From the NCBI GenBank assembly GCA_029339195.1, contig JAPTJF010000252.1, positions 1 through 64,000 on the forward strand: a stretch of 64,000 nucleotides of DNA, in the 5' to 3' direction. The DNA comes from Micractinium sp. NFX-FRZ (lineage: Eukaryota; Chlorophyta; Trebouxiophyceae; Chlorellales; Chlorellaceae). Made by a program: the position numbers and the translations under genes. Of this stretch, positions 34,033 through 46,375 are shown piece by piece. Under the pieces are notes generated by a model. The model did no database searches. It was not told where the DNA came from and worked only from the letters and a program-made list of their open reading frames with translations. Within the stretch, counting starts at the first letter, position 1. Every line of letters begins with the position of its first letter.

Positions 34033-37000
34033 CTACATGTACTGCCGCCGAATCTGCTTCTGCAGCTCCCTCAGGCGCTCGATGACCTGCGGGGCACCCG
34101 CCGAGGAAGACGGTGGGGTGAGGTGATGCCAGGCCAGTGAGGGTAACAGCGGAGACACACACCAACCAGAGTGCGGGCCGTGATGGGAATGCCAGGGCGA
34201 TGCCGGCGGCAGTGGCGTTGTCCCCTCCGCCTTCCAGAAAGGCACCAAGGCACCTTCTTTCCCATTCACCATCAAAAAGTAATACAGTAGTAGTATCAAA
34301 CCCCCTGTCAGGGTCGCCCCTCTTACTGGGTTCAAGAGCCCCGCCGCCTCCCCCGCCTGCCCTGCTCACCCTACCTCACCCCTTCCCCAGCCCTTTTTGC
34401 CCATCCTTCCCGGGACGTAACAGGGAAACAGCACACGCACCTCTGGGTTCATCAGGCCCGCCGCCTCCCCCGCCATCGTCCCCTTGGCCCGGCTGCCGTC
34501 GTACAGCGCCAACACATTCTCCACCGTGTTCAGCAGCTCCGGCGGGGTGGTGCACAGATAGTCCACGCTGCCTGCCTCCAGCTCAGGGCCTGCCAAAGGA
34601 CGGAGGGAGCGAGGGAAGAAGGAAAGACAGAGACAGGAACGCACATCAGTGCAGGGTTGTGCAGCGGCGTCGTACAGCGGCACAACGTTGTCGTCCGTGT
34701 GCAGCAGCAGTCGGCTGGTAGTGCGCAGGTAATCACCCCACCCACCCAGCCAGCCACCCACCGGGCTCAAAGGCCTGCGCCAGCAGCTCTGCCCGCTCCC
34801 GCTCTCCCTCCACCGTCAGCAGGTACTTGAGGATGCGCACCTGCAGCGGGGGAGGGGTCAGGGCAGAGGTTACCACTATTTATTCAGCAGTGTGTCCACC
34901 CAAAACGGGTACTTGAGGATGCGCACCTGCCTGCAGCGGGGAGGAAGCAGGCGAGGCACAAGATGATGTTACCTGCTTTCGAGCAGTGTCGGAATACATG
35001 AAACATGTGCTTACTGCATGCGGACCCCAAAATGATAAATGAGTAAATGATTATAATGATAAATGGCCGGGCCGAGTCTCAACCTGCCCCCGCCTCGCAG
35101 GCGCCCATGCAACCATCCGACTGTCCATCGCATGATGCACCCACACGCCCCTCCATAGTTGCCCTGCTGGGCACAGTTGCCAAGCAACATGCCTGATCGC
35201 TCCATGGCACCACCGCTGCACCCACCCACCCGCCCCACCCACCTCCTTGGGCGCCTGCTGGGCAAAGCTCTCCTTGGCCTTGAAGTAGAGGTGGGCCATG
35301 ACGTCCTTGACCTGCAGGCATGCAAGGTACGTGGGCAAGGCACGTGTGAGACACACAGGTGGGCCATGACGTCCTTCACCTGGGCACAGACAGGCAACGG
35401 CGTGGACAAGGCACTTCGTAAAAACGGGGAGTGCACAAGAGGTGTGTTGTGCAAACAGAGGGCCCTGCCGGTCATCCAGCATCAACCCTCTCTCCTCACG
35501 ATGCTTGCATGGCATGATGCTTCTTGCTCGTACACAGCACAATGCTACACTGCCACACGTGCACATACACCTGCTCACGCCCACGCCCCACGCACAAGCA
35601 CACACGCACACGCACCGAACTCTCCTGCCCTGCCTGGCACCCGCCTCCCCTTCCCCGCCGCCCGCCGCCCTGTAAACTCACACACACGTGCCCTTCACCC
35701 CACCTCTTCCTTCGTGATGTCCGTCTCCTTTGTGCCCGCATATGCCTTGGCCATCATGAGCAGCAGGGCCGGGTCCAGCCGCCCGGAAGCTGCCAGCTCA
35801 TCAATCTTCTTGTCCGCCTCCTCCAGGCTGTCCACCTGCAGTGAATGGAGCAACGAGAGAAGAACACAGTTGTATACAGTGTTGAGTGGGGCAGCTCTCG
35901 GAGCTGCCGTCTCAGCAGTGTTCTTGTCCGCGTCCTCCAGGCTGCCCATCTGTGGGGGTTACTACACTTGATATGGCAGGGCAGGGTCGTCGGATGGACT
36001 GTTACCTCTGTCGCCAGGCTGCCCTGCGCTCGCTACCACAGCTGCCGCCTCCGCCCCCCTCACGTGCCGCCTCCCCACCCACCAGTCTTGCCGCCTACAC
36101 CAGCGCAGCCCACCTCCACCAGTCCCGCCCCCTGCACCAGCTCAGCCCACCATGCACAACTGTGCTCCCGTGGCGCAGCAGCGCAGCCCCCCATCCGGCC
36201 GCATGCACCAGCACAGCCCACCCACACACCAGCCTTTGCTCCCCTGGCGCAGCAGCACCCACCCCGCCCCACACCACCACCTCTACCTGTCCCGCCCCCC
36301 TGCACAAGGGCAGACCACCCAAACAACTCCTGCCCTGCCCTGGTGCAGCAGCGCAGCCCCACCCCGCCCCGGCCCGCACCTCCAACAGGCTGCCAAAGCT
36401 CTCGGCCGCCGCCTCCATGGCCTGGTCGTCCCGCACCACCCGGTCAAACGCCTCGACGAGCGCCGCCAGCTGCGCACCCAGCGCCACCAAAGCCTCCTGC
36501 TCCTGCTCCACGTCGTGCGCCGCCCTGCATGGGGGGGACAAGGCAGGGTAAGGTGCCGACGTGAAGCAATGACAGAGTGCAGCCAGCAGCCAGCGCCATG
36601 AAAGCCTCGTGATCCTGCTTTGCATCGTGCGCTGCCCTACCATTGGGGCGAGGGGGAGGGGAGGTGGCAGGGCACCAGCCAAGTAGCAAGCCGTAAGGTA
36701 TGCCCACAAGCGCTGCAACAGCATCCTGCTCCAGCGCCAGCTGCCCCCGACCATACCTCTACACAACCAGCTCACCGTATTTTGAGGTCCAGGTATTTGA
36801 AAAACTCCTGGCCCATGGAGTTGCGGCGCAGGCTCACCATGCCCTCCCAGTCGCGGCTGGGCGCAGCCCTGCAGGTGGCGTGGGCGCATGGCACAGGGTG
36901 AACGGAGGTGGGGCACACTGCGGCGGCGGGTTAGCGGTCAGAAGTGTGGCTGCCCTGCCAGTGCACGGCTGGAGGGCTGGCCATGCGGGTAAGGGGCGGG

Positions 37001-38309
37001 GCGGGGGGGAAGAGGGTGGCACCACTCGAGGTGCAGGATGGCAACCAGAAGCCTGGACCTGTTCGACAAGCTGCTGGTGCAAGTGCAGCGCTTCACGCCA
37101 CCCTCAACCGCCACACGACTGCTCGCCCACCCGCCCCGACCTCCCCATCTGAACCTGTTTCGACAAGCTGCTGGTATAACAGCACCTCTTCACAACACCC
37201 ACAACCGCCACCCAGCTGCATGCCCTGCCCCCCCCACCTGAACTTGTCAATCAGCTGCTGGTATAGCGACAGTTCCTCGTGCACCGTGGCCAGCCGCCGC
37301 CCCAGCTTGCGCAGCGCCAGCCCCGCCTCTGTGTCCGTCTCAACTGCAGCGCGCTCCTCTATTCTGCGGGCGCGCCAACGGGTCTTGAAAATAGGGGGAT
37401 TGAATGCCTTGTTGGCACAGCACGCCACAGAGGGAAAGCGTGGCACACAGAGTGCACACTCGGGTGCTGGCCCGAAGCTGTGAGTCGTGCACTGCCGCCG
37501 GTGGGACGCATTGGGGCGCGGGCGGTGCCGCTGCACTGCTTGCTGCCATGCCCCCATGCCCACAAGCTAGAGCACCACGCGCTCCCCCCTGCACACTGCG
37601 CCGTGCAGCTACTCCTGCCTCCGCCCCCCACCTGTCAAGCATTACCTGCCACCAACACGCACACACCAGAAGCTTCCAGAGGGGCGCTCCCCCTGCCCAA
37701 CAGGGTGGACCCACCCCACCCCACCACTCCACCCGCCTCACCTATCCAATACGCCCTGCGCCAGCATCGTCCATTGCCGGCTGTAAGCAATCAGCTTCCT
37801 CCACTCTGCCGGTTTCTTTGCCAAGAACACCTCGATCAGCTTATCTGACACCTCACGATTGCTGGCAACCGCCTCCTGCTTCAGTGTGGCGGGTGCTGGC
37901 GACGCGGGTGCTGCGCCGCGCCGCTGCCGCGTGGACGGCGCGTCGGCGGACGGCTCATCCGCCGGGCCGCTGCTGCCCAGCCGACCGTCGTCGGTAGGGA
38001 TGGCTGCGCAGGCTGCACGTCGTCATGGCAAGCACACGAGTGGGGACAGCAGGTGGGGACGGGTGAGGACTAAGCGTGGGCAACTTGGTGCCAACATGCC
38101 TGGAAGTCGCAACTTGGAAGTTGACACAATGCAGTCTCGTGTGGTGCAGGCAGCAGCTGCATACCTGGCAGCCTCGCTGGCCGTGGACGGGTGGGGGCAG
38201 CGTGGCAGAGGCCGCGTGGCGGCGGCACTGCTGCTGCCGCCCGAGCTGCCGCCGCTGCCGCCACTGCCCGCTGGCCTGTCGCCACGGCGCGCGCACACTG
38301 CATGCTCAT
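34033..38309 (-). CDS. Plastid protein similar to Arabidopsis At4g37920
   Basis: Ten exons (38165-38309, 37742-38003, 37238-37363, 36776-36868, 36380-36524, 35704-35835, 35243-35311, 34762-34840, 34441-34589, 34033-34086) join in frame to 417 aa. The N-terminus (MSMQCARAVATGQRAVAA, then Ala/Arg/Pro-rich, few acids) looks like a chloroplast transit peptide. The mature part is alpha-helical. Blocks such as VKDVMAHLYFKAKESF, VDYLCTTPPELLN and NPEVIERLRELQKQIRRQY resemble, from memory, the uncharacterised plant protein At4g37920. Its function is unknown. A TATA-like AT stretch lies almost at the chosen ATG, so an upstream start or extra exon is possible. Most introns contain diverged copies of the adjacent exon. 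It does not fit the glycan theme of its neighbours. Confidence 0.8.
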
Positions 38310-39107
38310 ATAAATTTCGCGTCTGTGTTGTCGTTGCCGGTCACTGGTGCTGCCCGCTGGCGGAGTGGCGGAGCGGAACGTCGGGCGGAGTGCCACTGCC
38401 TCTGTAGACGTCTGTAGCTTCCGTACAGTCACCAACCGACAGAAGTGCAACAATAACAATGCATTGCAGCACCGATCGCCGGGTGAGAGGCGCCTGCGGT
38501 GGCTGCTGAGCGCTGGGCAGCAGGGGTCGGCGGTGCACCGCCACAGACGCTGGCCAACCGAAACACACACCGAGGACCTGCCGGCATCGACATCTGACGC
38601 GGTCCATTGAGCCTCGAGGAGGGCCTGAGCAAACACATGTCCACATGCAACGGCCCGGCGGCTACCTACAGCGTCTTGCAAGCGTAAGAAGCGCCTTGAG
38701 CCTCGTCAGGTCCTGCTCAGAAGGAATTCATATGTGGTATCAAGGCTAATTGTTGGAAATGCAACGCACTCAGCCAGCGGCGCACTGTGCCTGCACAGCC
38801 TTACAAGAGGGGTGCATCACGCGGGGCCTGATACAGTACAGAGTAGGGCAGGCTGGCGGAAGGGCATGTGAGGAAAGTGCACAAGAATCGGCAGTACACT
38901 AATGAATACTGTAAAAACGTATGCGGCATGAGTCGATATTCGTTGGGAGGCAGGAGCAGAGGACAGGAGGGAGTGTAGGAGCATGGTAGAGCAAAGCAGG
39001 GCAGGCGGGGAGGCGGCGGAGCAGACCAGGTACACAGCAAACGCAGCATGAAATGTGGACAATAAGATGATATGATGAGGGGGAGGGGCGGCCACGCCAG
39101 GCCCACA
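38310..39107. other. Intergenic region
   Basis: No exon is supported. A minus-strand TGTAA at 38811-38815 is a candidate polyadenylation signal for the fusion gene, 293 nt after its stop. Confidence 0.5.
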
Positions 39108-42100
39108 TTATTGCGCGGCATCAGGTTGTGTATGCGCGCTGCCAGCCGCCTCGCTTGGCAGCGCTAGTAGGTTGGCCATCAGCTGAATGGCCACCGAGTT
39201 GACAGCAGCGTTGGCGTGGAGGCCGTCGGCTGAGCACCACGGCAGGCAGTCTGCAGGGAGGGTTTGGAAAGAGGGGAGGGGAGGGAAGCAGCAGAAGACG
39301 GGTGGATCAAGGAGGCCGCAGGACGGCAGGCACAGCAGGACCTAACCAGCGCCCAAACCACTCCGCCCCCTCCTGCCCCCAATGCCCCCCATTCCCTGGC
39401 TGGCCCCGCTGCCCAGGCCCTGGCCCGCCCCTTGCTCTTGCCACTCGGGCCTAACAGCTTCCCCGTGGGGCCTCCGCGCCCAGTGCCTCCAAAGGTAAAG
39501 CGCCCAGCCCATCGCTCCCCCCCCCAAACGAGCGCGTGCGTCCGAATGAGAGAACCCAACCTTGTGCCCCCAAAACGAACCCATGCTTCCCAACGAGAAA
39601 GAGCCCACGGCTGGGCCCCACTCAAGCCGCGCCCCACCCCGCCCGCCCGCCCGCCCTACCCTTGCTGATGTCTTGCAGGTCGAGCAGCACCGCTGGCCCC
39701 CTGGGGTGCAGCATCCTGGAGGCGCGCAGCGCCTTGTTGTAGTACGGAACGATGCCGATGGGGGCGTGCCATGCGCTGCTCCAGGAGCGGCCGCGCACGC
39801 GGTCGGGAATGGTGACCAGCAGCCACAGCACGCTGCGCCCGGCCTGCAACCAAAAGAGGCAGAGTGGCACGAGGGTGTTGTTCCATTGGCAAGAGTGATG
39901 CGGGTTTAGGGTTTAGGGTTTAGGTGGGGATGACAGTGGGTTGCAATGAGCGTGAGCCGGGAGCTGCTCCGGGAGAGGCCTCCCCCCATGCGGCCGGGCA
40001 TGGCCGGCAGCGGTGAGCAGAGCAGAGCCAAGGCACACGCCTTCCGGCCGGCACACAGCTCCCTCAAAAGGCCGTCGACCGAGCTAATCCACTCTAGGCT
40101 CTGCCGCTCAGCATGCGGGCTGTTGCATCCACCGCCTCAGACCAACCGCCTCAGACCACCGCCGCCCCCAGCTTGACCAAGGCAGCCAACCCCACCAAAA
40201 CTAGATGCGTACACAACCCCTGCAAGCCGCTCGTGCATGCCGTGTGTGCGCCCAGCCATCCGCCTACAGTGCTCACATCCCATCCGCACGCAACCCTGCA
40301 CCCCTTACCCAAACCTGCCTCTCGTGCCAAATCCAATCCGCGTGCGCTACGTCGTAACTAAGCGCACGGCTCAGCTTCTTGCGGTACCACCCTGCGTCAT
40401 GCCCTCCCACCTTGCGGGCCTTGGCGTCCGCCTCACTCCCCTCCAGTGCTCCTCTGAACCGCACGCAGCCCTGACCCCCTGCCCAAAACCCCGCCTCTCA
40501 CACCCAAGTGCACTACGTTTTTGGTACGCAGGCTTCTTGCATACCACCCTGCGTCCTGCCTAAGCCTCGCCTGCAACCTGCCAAAAGCCTCGCCTCCCCT
40601 TCCCACCTTGCGCGCCTTGGCGTCCGCCTCCCCCACCGCCGCCTCCAGCCCCCGCAAGTGCTCCTCCAGCTGCACCAGGCTCAGCTTCTCGACATAATAC
40701 CAGCTGGCGCTCGATATCACAACAACCTCCGGCGTGGTGGTGGGCTTCCTGCAAGCAAGGGGCGGGAGCGGGGAGCGGGGCGGGTAGGGGGGGCCAGGTG
40801 AGCCTCCTCGCGAGAAGGGTGGGCTTGATCACACCGCGCAGGGCGGCCACACCAAAGCACAGCAACCCGGCCTGCATGCCGGCAGGATGGGGTGGGTGGG
40901 TGGGTGAGGGTGGGTGAGGGTGGGTGTGTCTTCACGTGGGTAGCATGGCACAGTGCACACTAGTAGTGCACACTGGCTCAAAACGGTGTACTGTTACAAC
41001 GTAGTTACAGACGCCCTGCTCACAAGCTCCGGATGTCTTGCGTGATCTTGGGCAGCGTGGTGACCCATCGGAAGTCAAGGTGCAGGTCGGCGGCCCTGGA
41101 GGTCGCCGGCGCGCCGGTGCGCGACCGCCCGTGCCAGCTGGCGTTGTGGTAGAACTTGGGGAACGTTTCCACATCCTTGTCAAAGGTGCCTGCGCAGGCG
41201 GGACGAGGGGGGAAAAGTGCCTTTGACCAAAGGCGCCAGCTGGCGTTGTGGTAGGAGTTGGGGGACGCCTCCACCTCCTTGTCAAACGTGCCTGCGCAGT
41301 TAGGAAAGCACAGACCGGTGAGCCCAGACAAGCACGAAAGCAAGCAACAGGCAGGGCGAGAGAGGAGGCAGCGAGCACCAGGTGGTCTGGAGGCACCCCC
41401 CCCCCCGCCCGATGCTTGCGCCTGCCCCCATCTGTCAAGCTTGCATGCATGCACCCCAGCAGGCGCAGAGTGTGGGGCCACATGTTGGGCCACATGTTGG
41501 GGCACATGTCAGGGCACATGTCGGGGCACAGTGCTGTCTCTCTACCACATGCAACACTACCCTGCAAGTCCCTGCACCGGCTGCCGCCTCCTCACCCTCC
41601 AGCGAGCGCTGCAGCCAGGTGTAGAAGATGCGGCCATGCGAGTCCCCCAGAATCCACACCCTCTTCCTCGCCAGCGCGGCTCGCAGCTGCGGCGCGGTGT
41701 AGTGCCGCGCCGCGCAGACGGGGCGCTCCCACAGCCACTGGTGGCCCAGCCTGGCGGTGCAGGAGGCCATGAGGGGCGTGGCGGGGTCGCACCTGCGCAG
41801 GGGGCCGGGGAGGCAGCGGGCGGGGCGGCAAGATCGGCGGACACTGGCGGGGAGGGAGGTTTGAGGGGCCAGAGGGGCCGTGCATGCATGCAGGCAGGCG
41901 TGCAGGCAGGCAGGCAGGCATTCACTGAAATGGCACCAGCAATGCCACCAGCAAGTGGGCACATTTATCAATACATACCTAAAAGGACCTATACATATAT
42001 ACGCCAATACAAGCTATAAACCAGCCCCCCCGCTCACCTCTCCACGGTCAGCTCCTGCCAGTGGCCCCAGGTCAGCGCCTCGGCCGCCCCGCCACGCGTG

Positions 42101-45100
42101 CACTCAACATGAGCAGCCAGTTTCGAGTCCCTGCGGCACATGCACACTTGATTCTCATCGGTGCTGTTGCATGGCGAAATCCATGCAGCACTTTGTTTCC
42201 ATGTGCGCACACACACACACACAGGGGAGTCTAGAAGATGTGACAGGTGTTGACAGATGCTGAACAGCACGCATGCATGCAACAAACAGTCTGCCCGCAC
42301 CCGGCTCCCCCGCTGCCCGCACCTGCACCCAGCAGTGTGCTGCATCCCGCACCCACACCCGACATCCTGCTGCTGCCTGCACCCACGTCGAGCAGCCTGG
42401 CTGCCCGCAATCACACCACACTCACCATGAGGGGAACTTGAGCTGCTCAAAGTCCTCGGCAAAGTAGGTGCGCACGTCACAGAGGGCTGCACGGGGGAAT
42501 GCAAGGAACGAGGGGGAAGCAGGTGCAGGTGTGCACGTCACAGGGGGCTGCGCCGGGGAGGGTTCAGAAACGGGGGCAGCAGGTGCGGGGCGCTTCGTGG
42601 AGGGCTGCAACGGGGATGCAAGGAAAGAAGAAGAAGCAGGTACGCGACACGTCACAGGGGGCTGCATGGGAGGGTTGAGCGGCAGGCGCCCAAAAGCCGG
42701 GGCCGAAGGGATTCGGGCGTGAACGCCAGGCAGGGCTTGCTTTGGCACAAGCAGCGGCCCCCAACAGGATGTGTGCCCAGTGACAGGCCACAGCACAGAG
42801 TGGGAGTGGAGCGGGCACGGCGGCACGGCAGGCCTGGCAGCACCGGTGGGACGCTGGGAGCACAGAGCCTCCCTTGCCCAGCTGCGCTGCTGCTTGGCGT
42901 GGCATGCGTCACGCTACGCTGCGTGGCGTGCATGCTGCGCTCCGCTTGCAGATCTCCACCTCGCTCCCCCTGCTGCTCCCCACTGCCCTCCCACTGCCCT
43001 CCCACCTCTCATCTCCCCCTCCCTCCCCTGCCACTTGCGATGAGGTGTTCAGGATGTGCCCTTGGCAGCCACCAAACCCTCCCCACCCCACCCAATCCAC
43101 TTCGTCACCCGCCACCCCCTGTATAAGTAAAGTACCTGAGCTGTTCAAATAGTGCTCCGCATAGTACCGCCGCCTCTCGCTCTCGGAGCTGCAGCCAAGA
43201 GAGGAAAGCAGTGCGCAGTTTGGAGGGCAGCGTGCAGTTCCGATTGTGCTGGGCATGGTTCGCCGCTTCCCAGCCGCATCTCAGGCTGCAGCCCGGGCCG
43301 GCAGGACAAAACATTGCCACAGATGCAGGCCCCAAACACACATGCACCCAGGCGACACAGCCGATGCCATATGCAGGTGTGGGGCTGCACCTGCCATCGC
43401 CCATGTTGAGCTTGGGGATGGAGCTGATGTTCAGCGGCGCCCCCCCGCTGCGCCTCTCGTTCAGCAACTCTAAAAGGTCCTGCAGCAGCAGAGCACAGCC
43501 CGGCGCCCCCATTCTGCTTGCACTTTTCACACTGCCAGCACCAGCACCACACTGAGCTTGCTTGGAAGTCGTCCTCTAGCTGCTCCGCACTCCCCAGCCC
43601 TGCCAGCCTCTTCTGCTTGCATGAGGAAACGTGTTTTGCAAGCAGCAGCAGCACACCCAGACTCGCCTGGAAATCCTCCAGGTGCCCCGCCCTCCCCAGC
43701 CCTGCCGGTCCCTTCCGCTTGCACTTGTCATGCAGCCAGCACCATGCACTGCTAGCGCACTTTGGAAGCGGCAGCACACCCAGCTGCTTGCCTGGAAGTC
43801 ATCCTCCAGGTGCTCCGCCCTCCCCAGGAAGTCGACTGCCGGCTGGCCGTCGGGCGTGAAGAAGCAGGAGGGGGCCTGCGGCTCCAGGTGCTCCAGCACA
43901 AACCCAAACCGCTCCTTGCAGCACTGGAACCTGCGGGTGGGAACGTGCACGCACACAAAACGAAGGCTCTATGCTCCATTGGATTGCGGAGGGCCAGGGA
44001 GCGCCACATGCTCGGGGACACAAACCAAACAACCCCCGCCTGGCACCCCACTGCCCCCTCGGCCGCCGCCCCCCGGCGCACCTGTCGTAGCACAGCTGCC
44101 CCTGCTTGCTGGGCGCCTGGGCAAACTTGTCAAAGGACTCCTGGCATTCGGGCTTGATCGCCCGCTTGTGGTTGAAGTGGAAGCTGGAGATGGCGCGGCT
44201 GTAGGGGTTGCGCGCAAACCCAAACACTGCGACAGTGACAAAGAGCCGGGCGAAGAGGCATGGGGCGTCTGTTGGTTGCAGCAAGCGGGTGCAGTCGACC
44301 GTACGGCCCCAATGCTGACAAGGTGAGCGTTGGGAAGGGAGAGCACGTGAGGCGCGGTGGTTGAAGCGGCAGCTGGCTATTGCGCAGCATCAAAGAGTTG
44401 TGCGCAAGTCGAACGCAAGCTCAGGGCAGCAGCAACAGACGTGTGGCATGGGCGCGGCCTCTTAATGTGTGTTGATCTTAATGTGTGTTGATCGATGCAT
44501 CAGGGGACTGCTCACGAGCTCAGCAGAAAGGGGCAACTCCATCCTACACACGCACACGCACACATGCGCCAGCAGGCAAGCAACATGCACACGACCTGTA
44601 CCATCAGCACTGCTTGCTGTGTTGCGAAATGCATGCAGCACCGTGCCTCCATGCACCCACGACACGCCCCGCACCCGTGTAGTTCATCCAGTACGATCTT
44701 GCCGAGTCCGGGCTGGTCATGTACTTCAGGCAAAACGGCTTGCCCACGCACATCTCCTCACACTTCGCTGGCTCCCACCTGCAAGGGGGGGCGGGGGGCA
44801 GGCAGGCAGGGGGGGCGGGCAGTGTGAGGCACGGGCGGTCGGTTCAGGGGTACCGTCCACGGTCACCTCCAACACTCCCCGAATCCTCCTGATGCTCGGT
44901 CGTTGTGCACACACGGCTGCCGACGGCGGGGCAGGCAGGCAGGGGGCAGGGGCGAGGCGGGCGCCGAGGCAGGGAGGCGCGCAGAGTGGCCGCCACCGCA
45001 GGTCGGCGCAACTACGTGCACTGCCCCGGCAACGCAGGCGCCGCATGCAAGCAGGCTGCGAACGGCGCCTCGGCCTGCACGCCCTGCAGGCTCACAGCCC

Positions 45101-46342
45101 CTCCAGCATGCCGTGCTCACCCTGCCACCCGTGGAACTTCCGCTGGTCCCACTGGCAGGATCCAGGTCTGGCAGCACCTGCCCGCCCCCTCCCTTGCACA
45201 TGAAGGAGCGGGTCTGCCAGCGACACCTGCCCGCCCGCCTCCTGCCTCACTTGCACATGATGGGGTGGTAGGCGAGGCCCAGCATGTTTGAAATACTGGT
45301 GCCCCCCATCTTGGTGCCCCTCACAAAGATGACCTTGTGCTTGTGGTCCACCAGGTAGTGGCAGCTGGGGATGGGGGAGCGCAGGGCGGGGCTGCCAGTG
45401 GGGCTGCCGCGCCACCTGCACGTGGCAGATAATCAGCAAGCAAAACGTTTTATTTTTGCAGTTAGCCAAACCAGGAATGTGCAGGAAGGGTGTGGGCTGC
45501 CCGCAGGGCGGCCGCGCCAGCTGCATGTGGCAGATCAACAAGCAACATGTGAGGGAGGTGCAGTCAGTAAAAAACATTGATTGGGGCGGCCGCGATAGCT
45601 GCAAGTGGCAGATCAGCAACGTGTGTGTTGTTGCAGTCAGCCAAACAATGAATGAATGAGCAAGAAGGGTGGGGGCCGGCCCGTGGGGCGGCCGCGTCAG
45701 CTGCGCTGCAGGCGGGTGGGCGACAGCGAGCAAACCCACATCACACTCAGGGGCAGTGGTCTGCGAGCTGCGTCAGACAGATGCAGGCAGGTGGCGGCAC
45801 AGCAGGCAGCAGGGGCGGGCCGGCATGGGGCGAAGGAGTGGAGGTGGGGCATGTGACTGTTCCAGGCCTCCAAGCGGACGGGCTCCAAGCAGGGGGATGG
45901 GGCACCCCCCTGCCCCCCGCCGCACCCACAGCGGCAGCACATCTGCCGCATGCATGCACACAAACAAGCACGCACGCACGCGTGCGTGTGCATGGCGGCG
46001 CAGGCGGAGCGGCATGAGACGAGGCGGCACGAACGAGCAGCGCAGCGCAGCGCACCCGCGTGTCTTGTGCAGCCAGACTGTGACGTTGCTGGTCAACGCT
46101 GTGGGCAGCCCGGGTGGGTGGCCCGGCACCATGTTGACCATGTGCTTCAACGCTCCAGCATAGTTCCACGGCAGCCCTGCTTTGCGCAGCCGCCCGTGCA
46201 CCTGCGACGGCTGCGTGATGAGCGCGTCAATCTCCTGCCACGTCACCGGCCGCTTGGCCGCTGCAAGGGCCTCGGGCGCGTCCGGGAAGCGCCCCGGGCA
46301 GTAGCGCGCTGCACCGGGCGGCAGCCCCTGCGCCGCCGCCGC

Positions 46343-46375
<33 letters not shown>

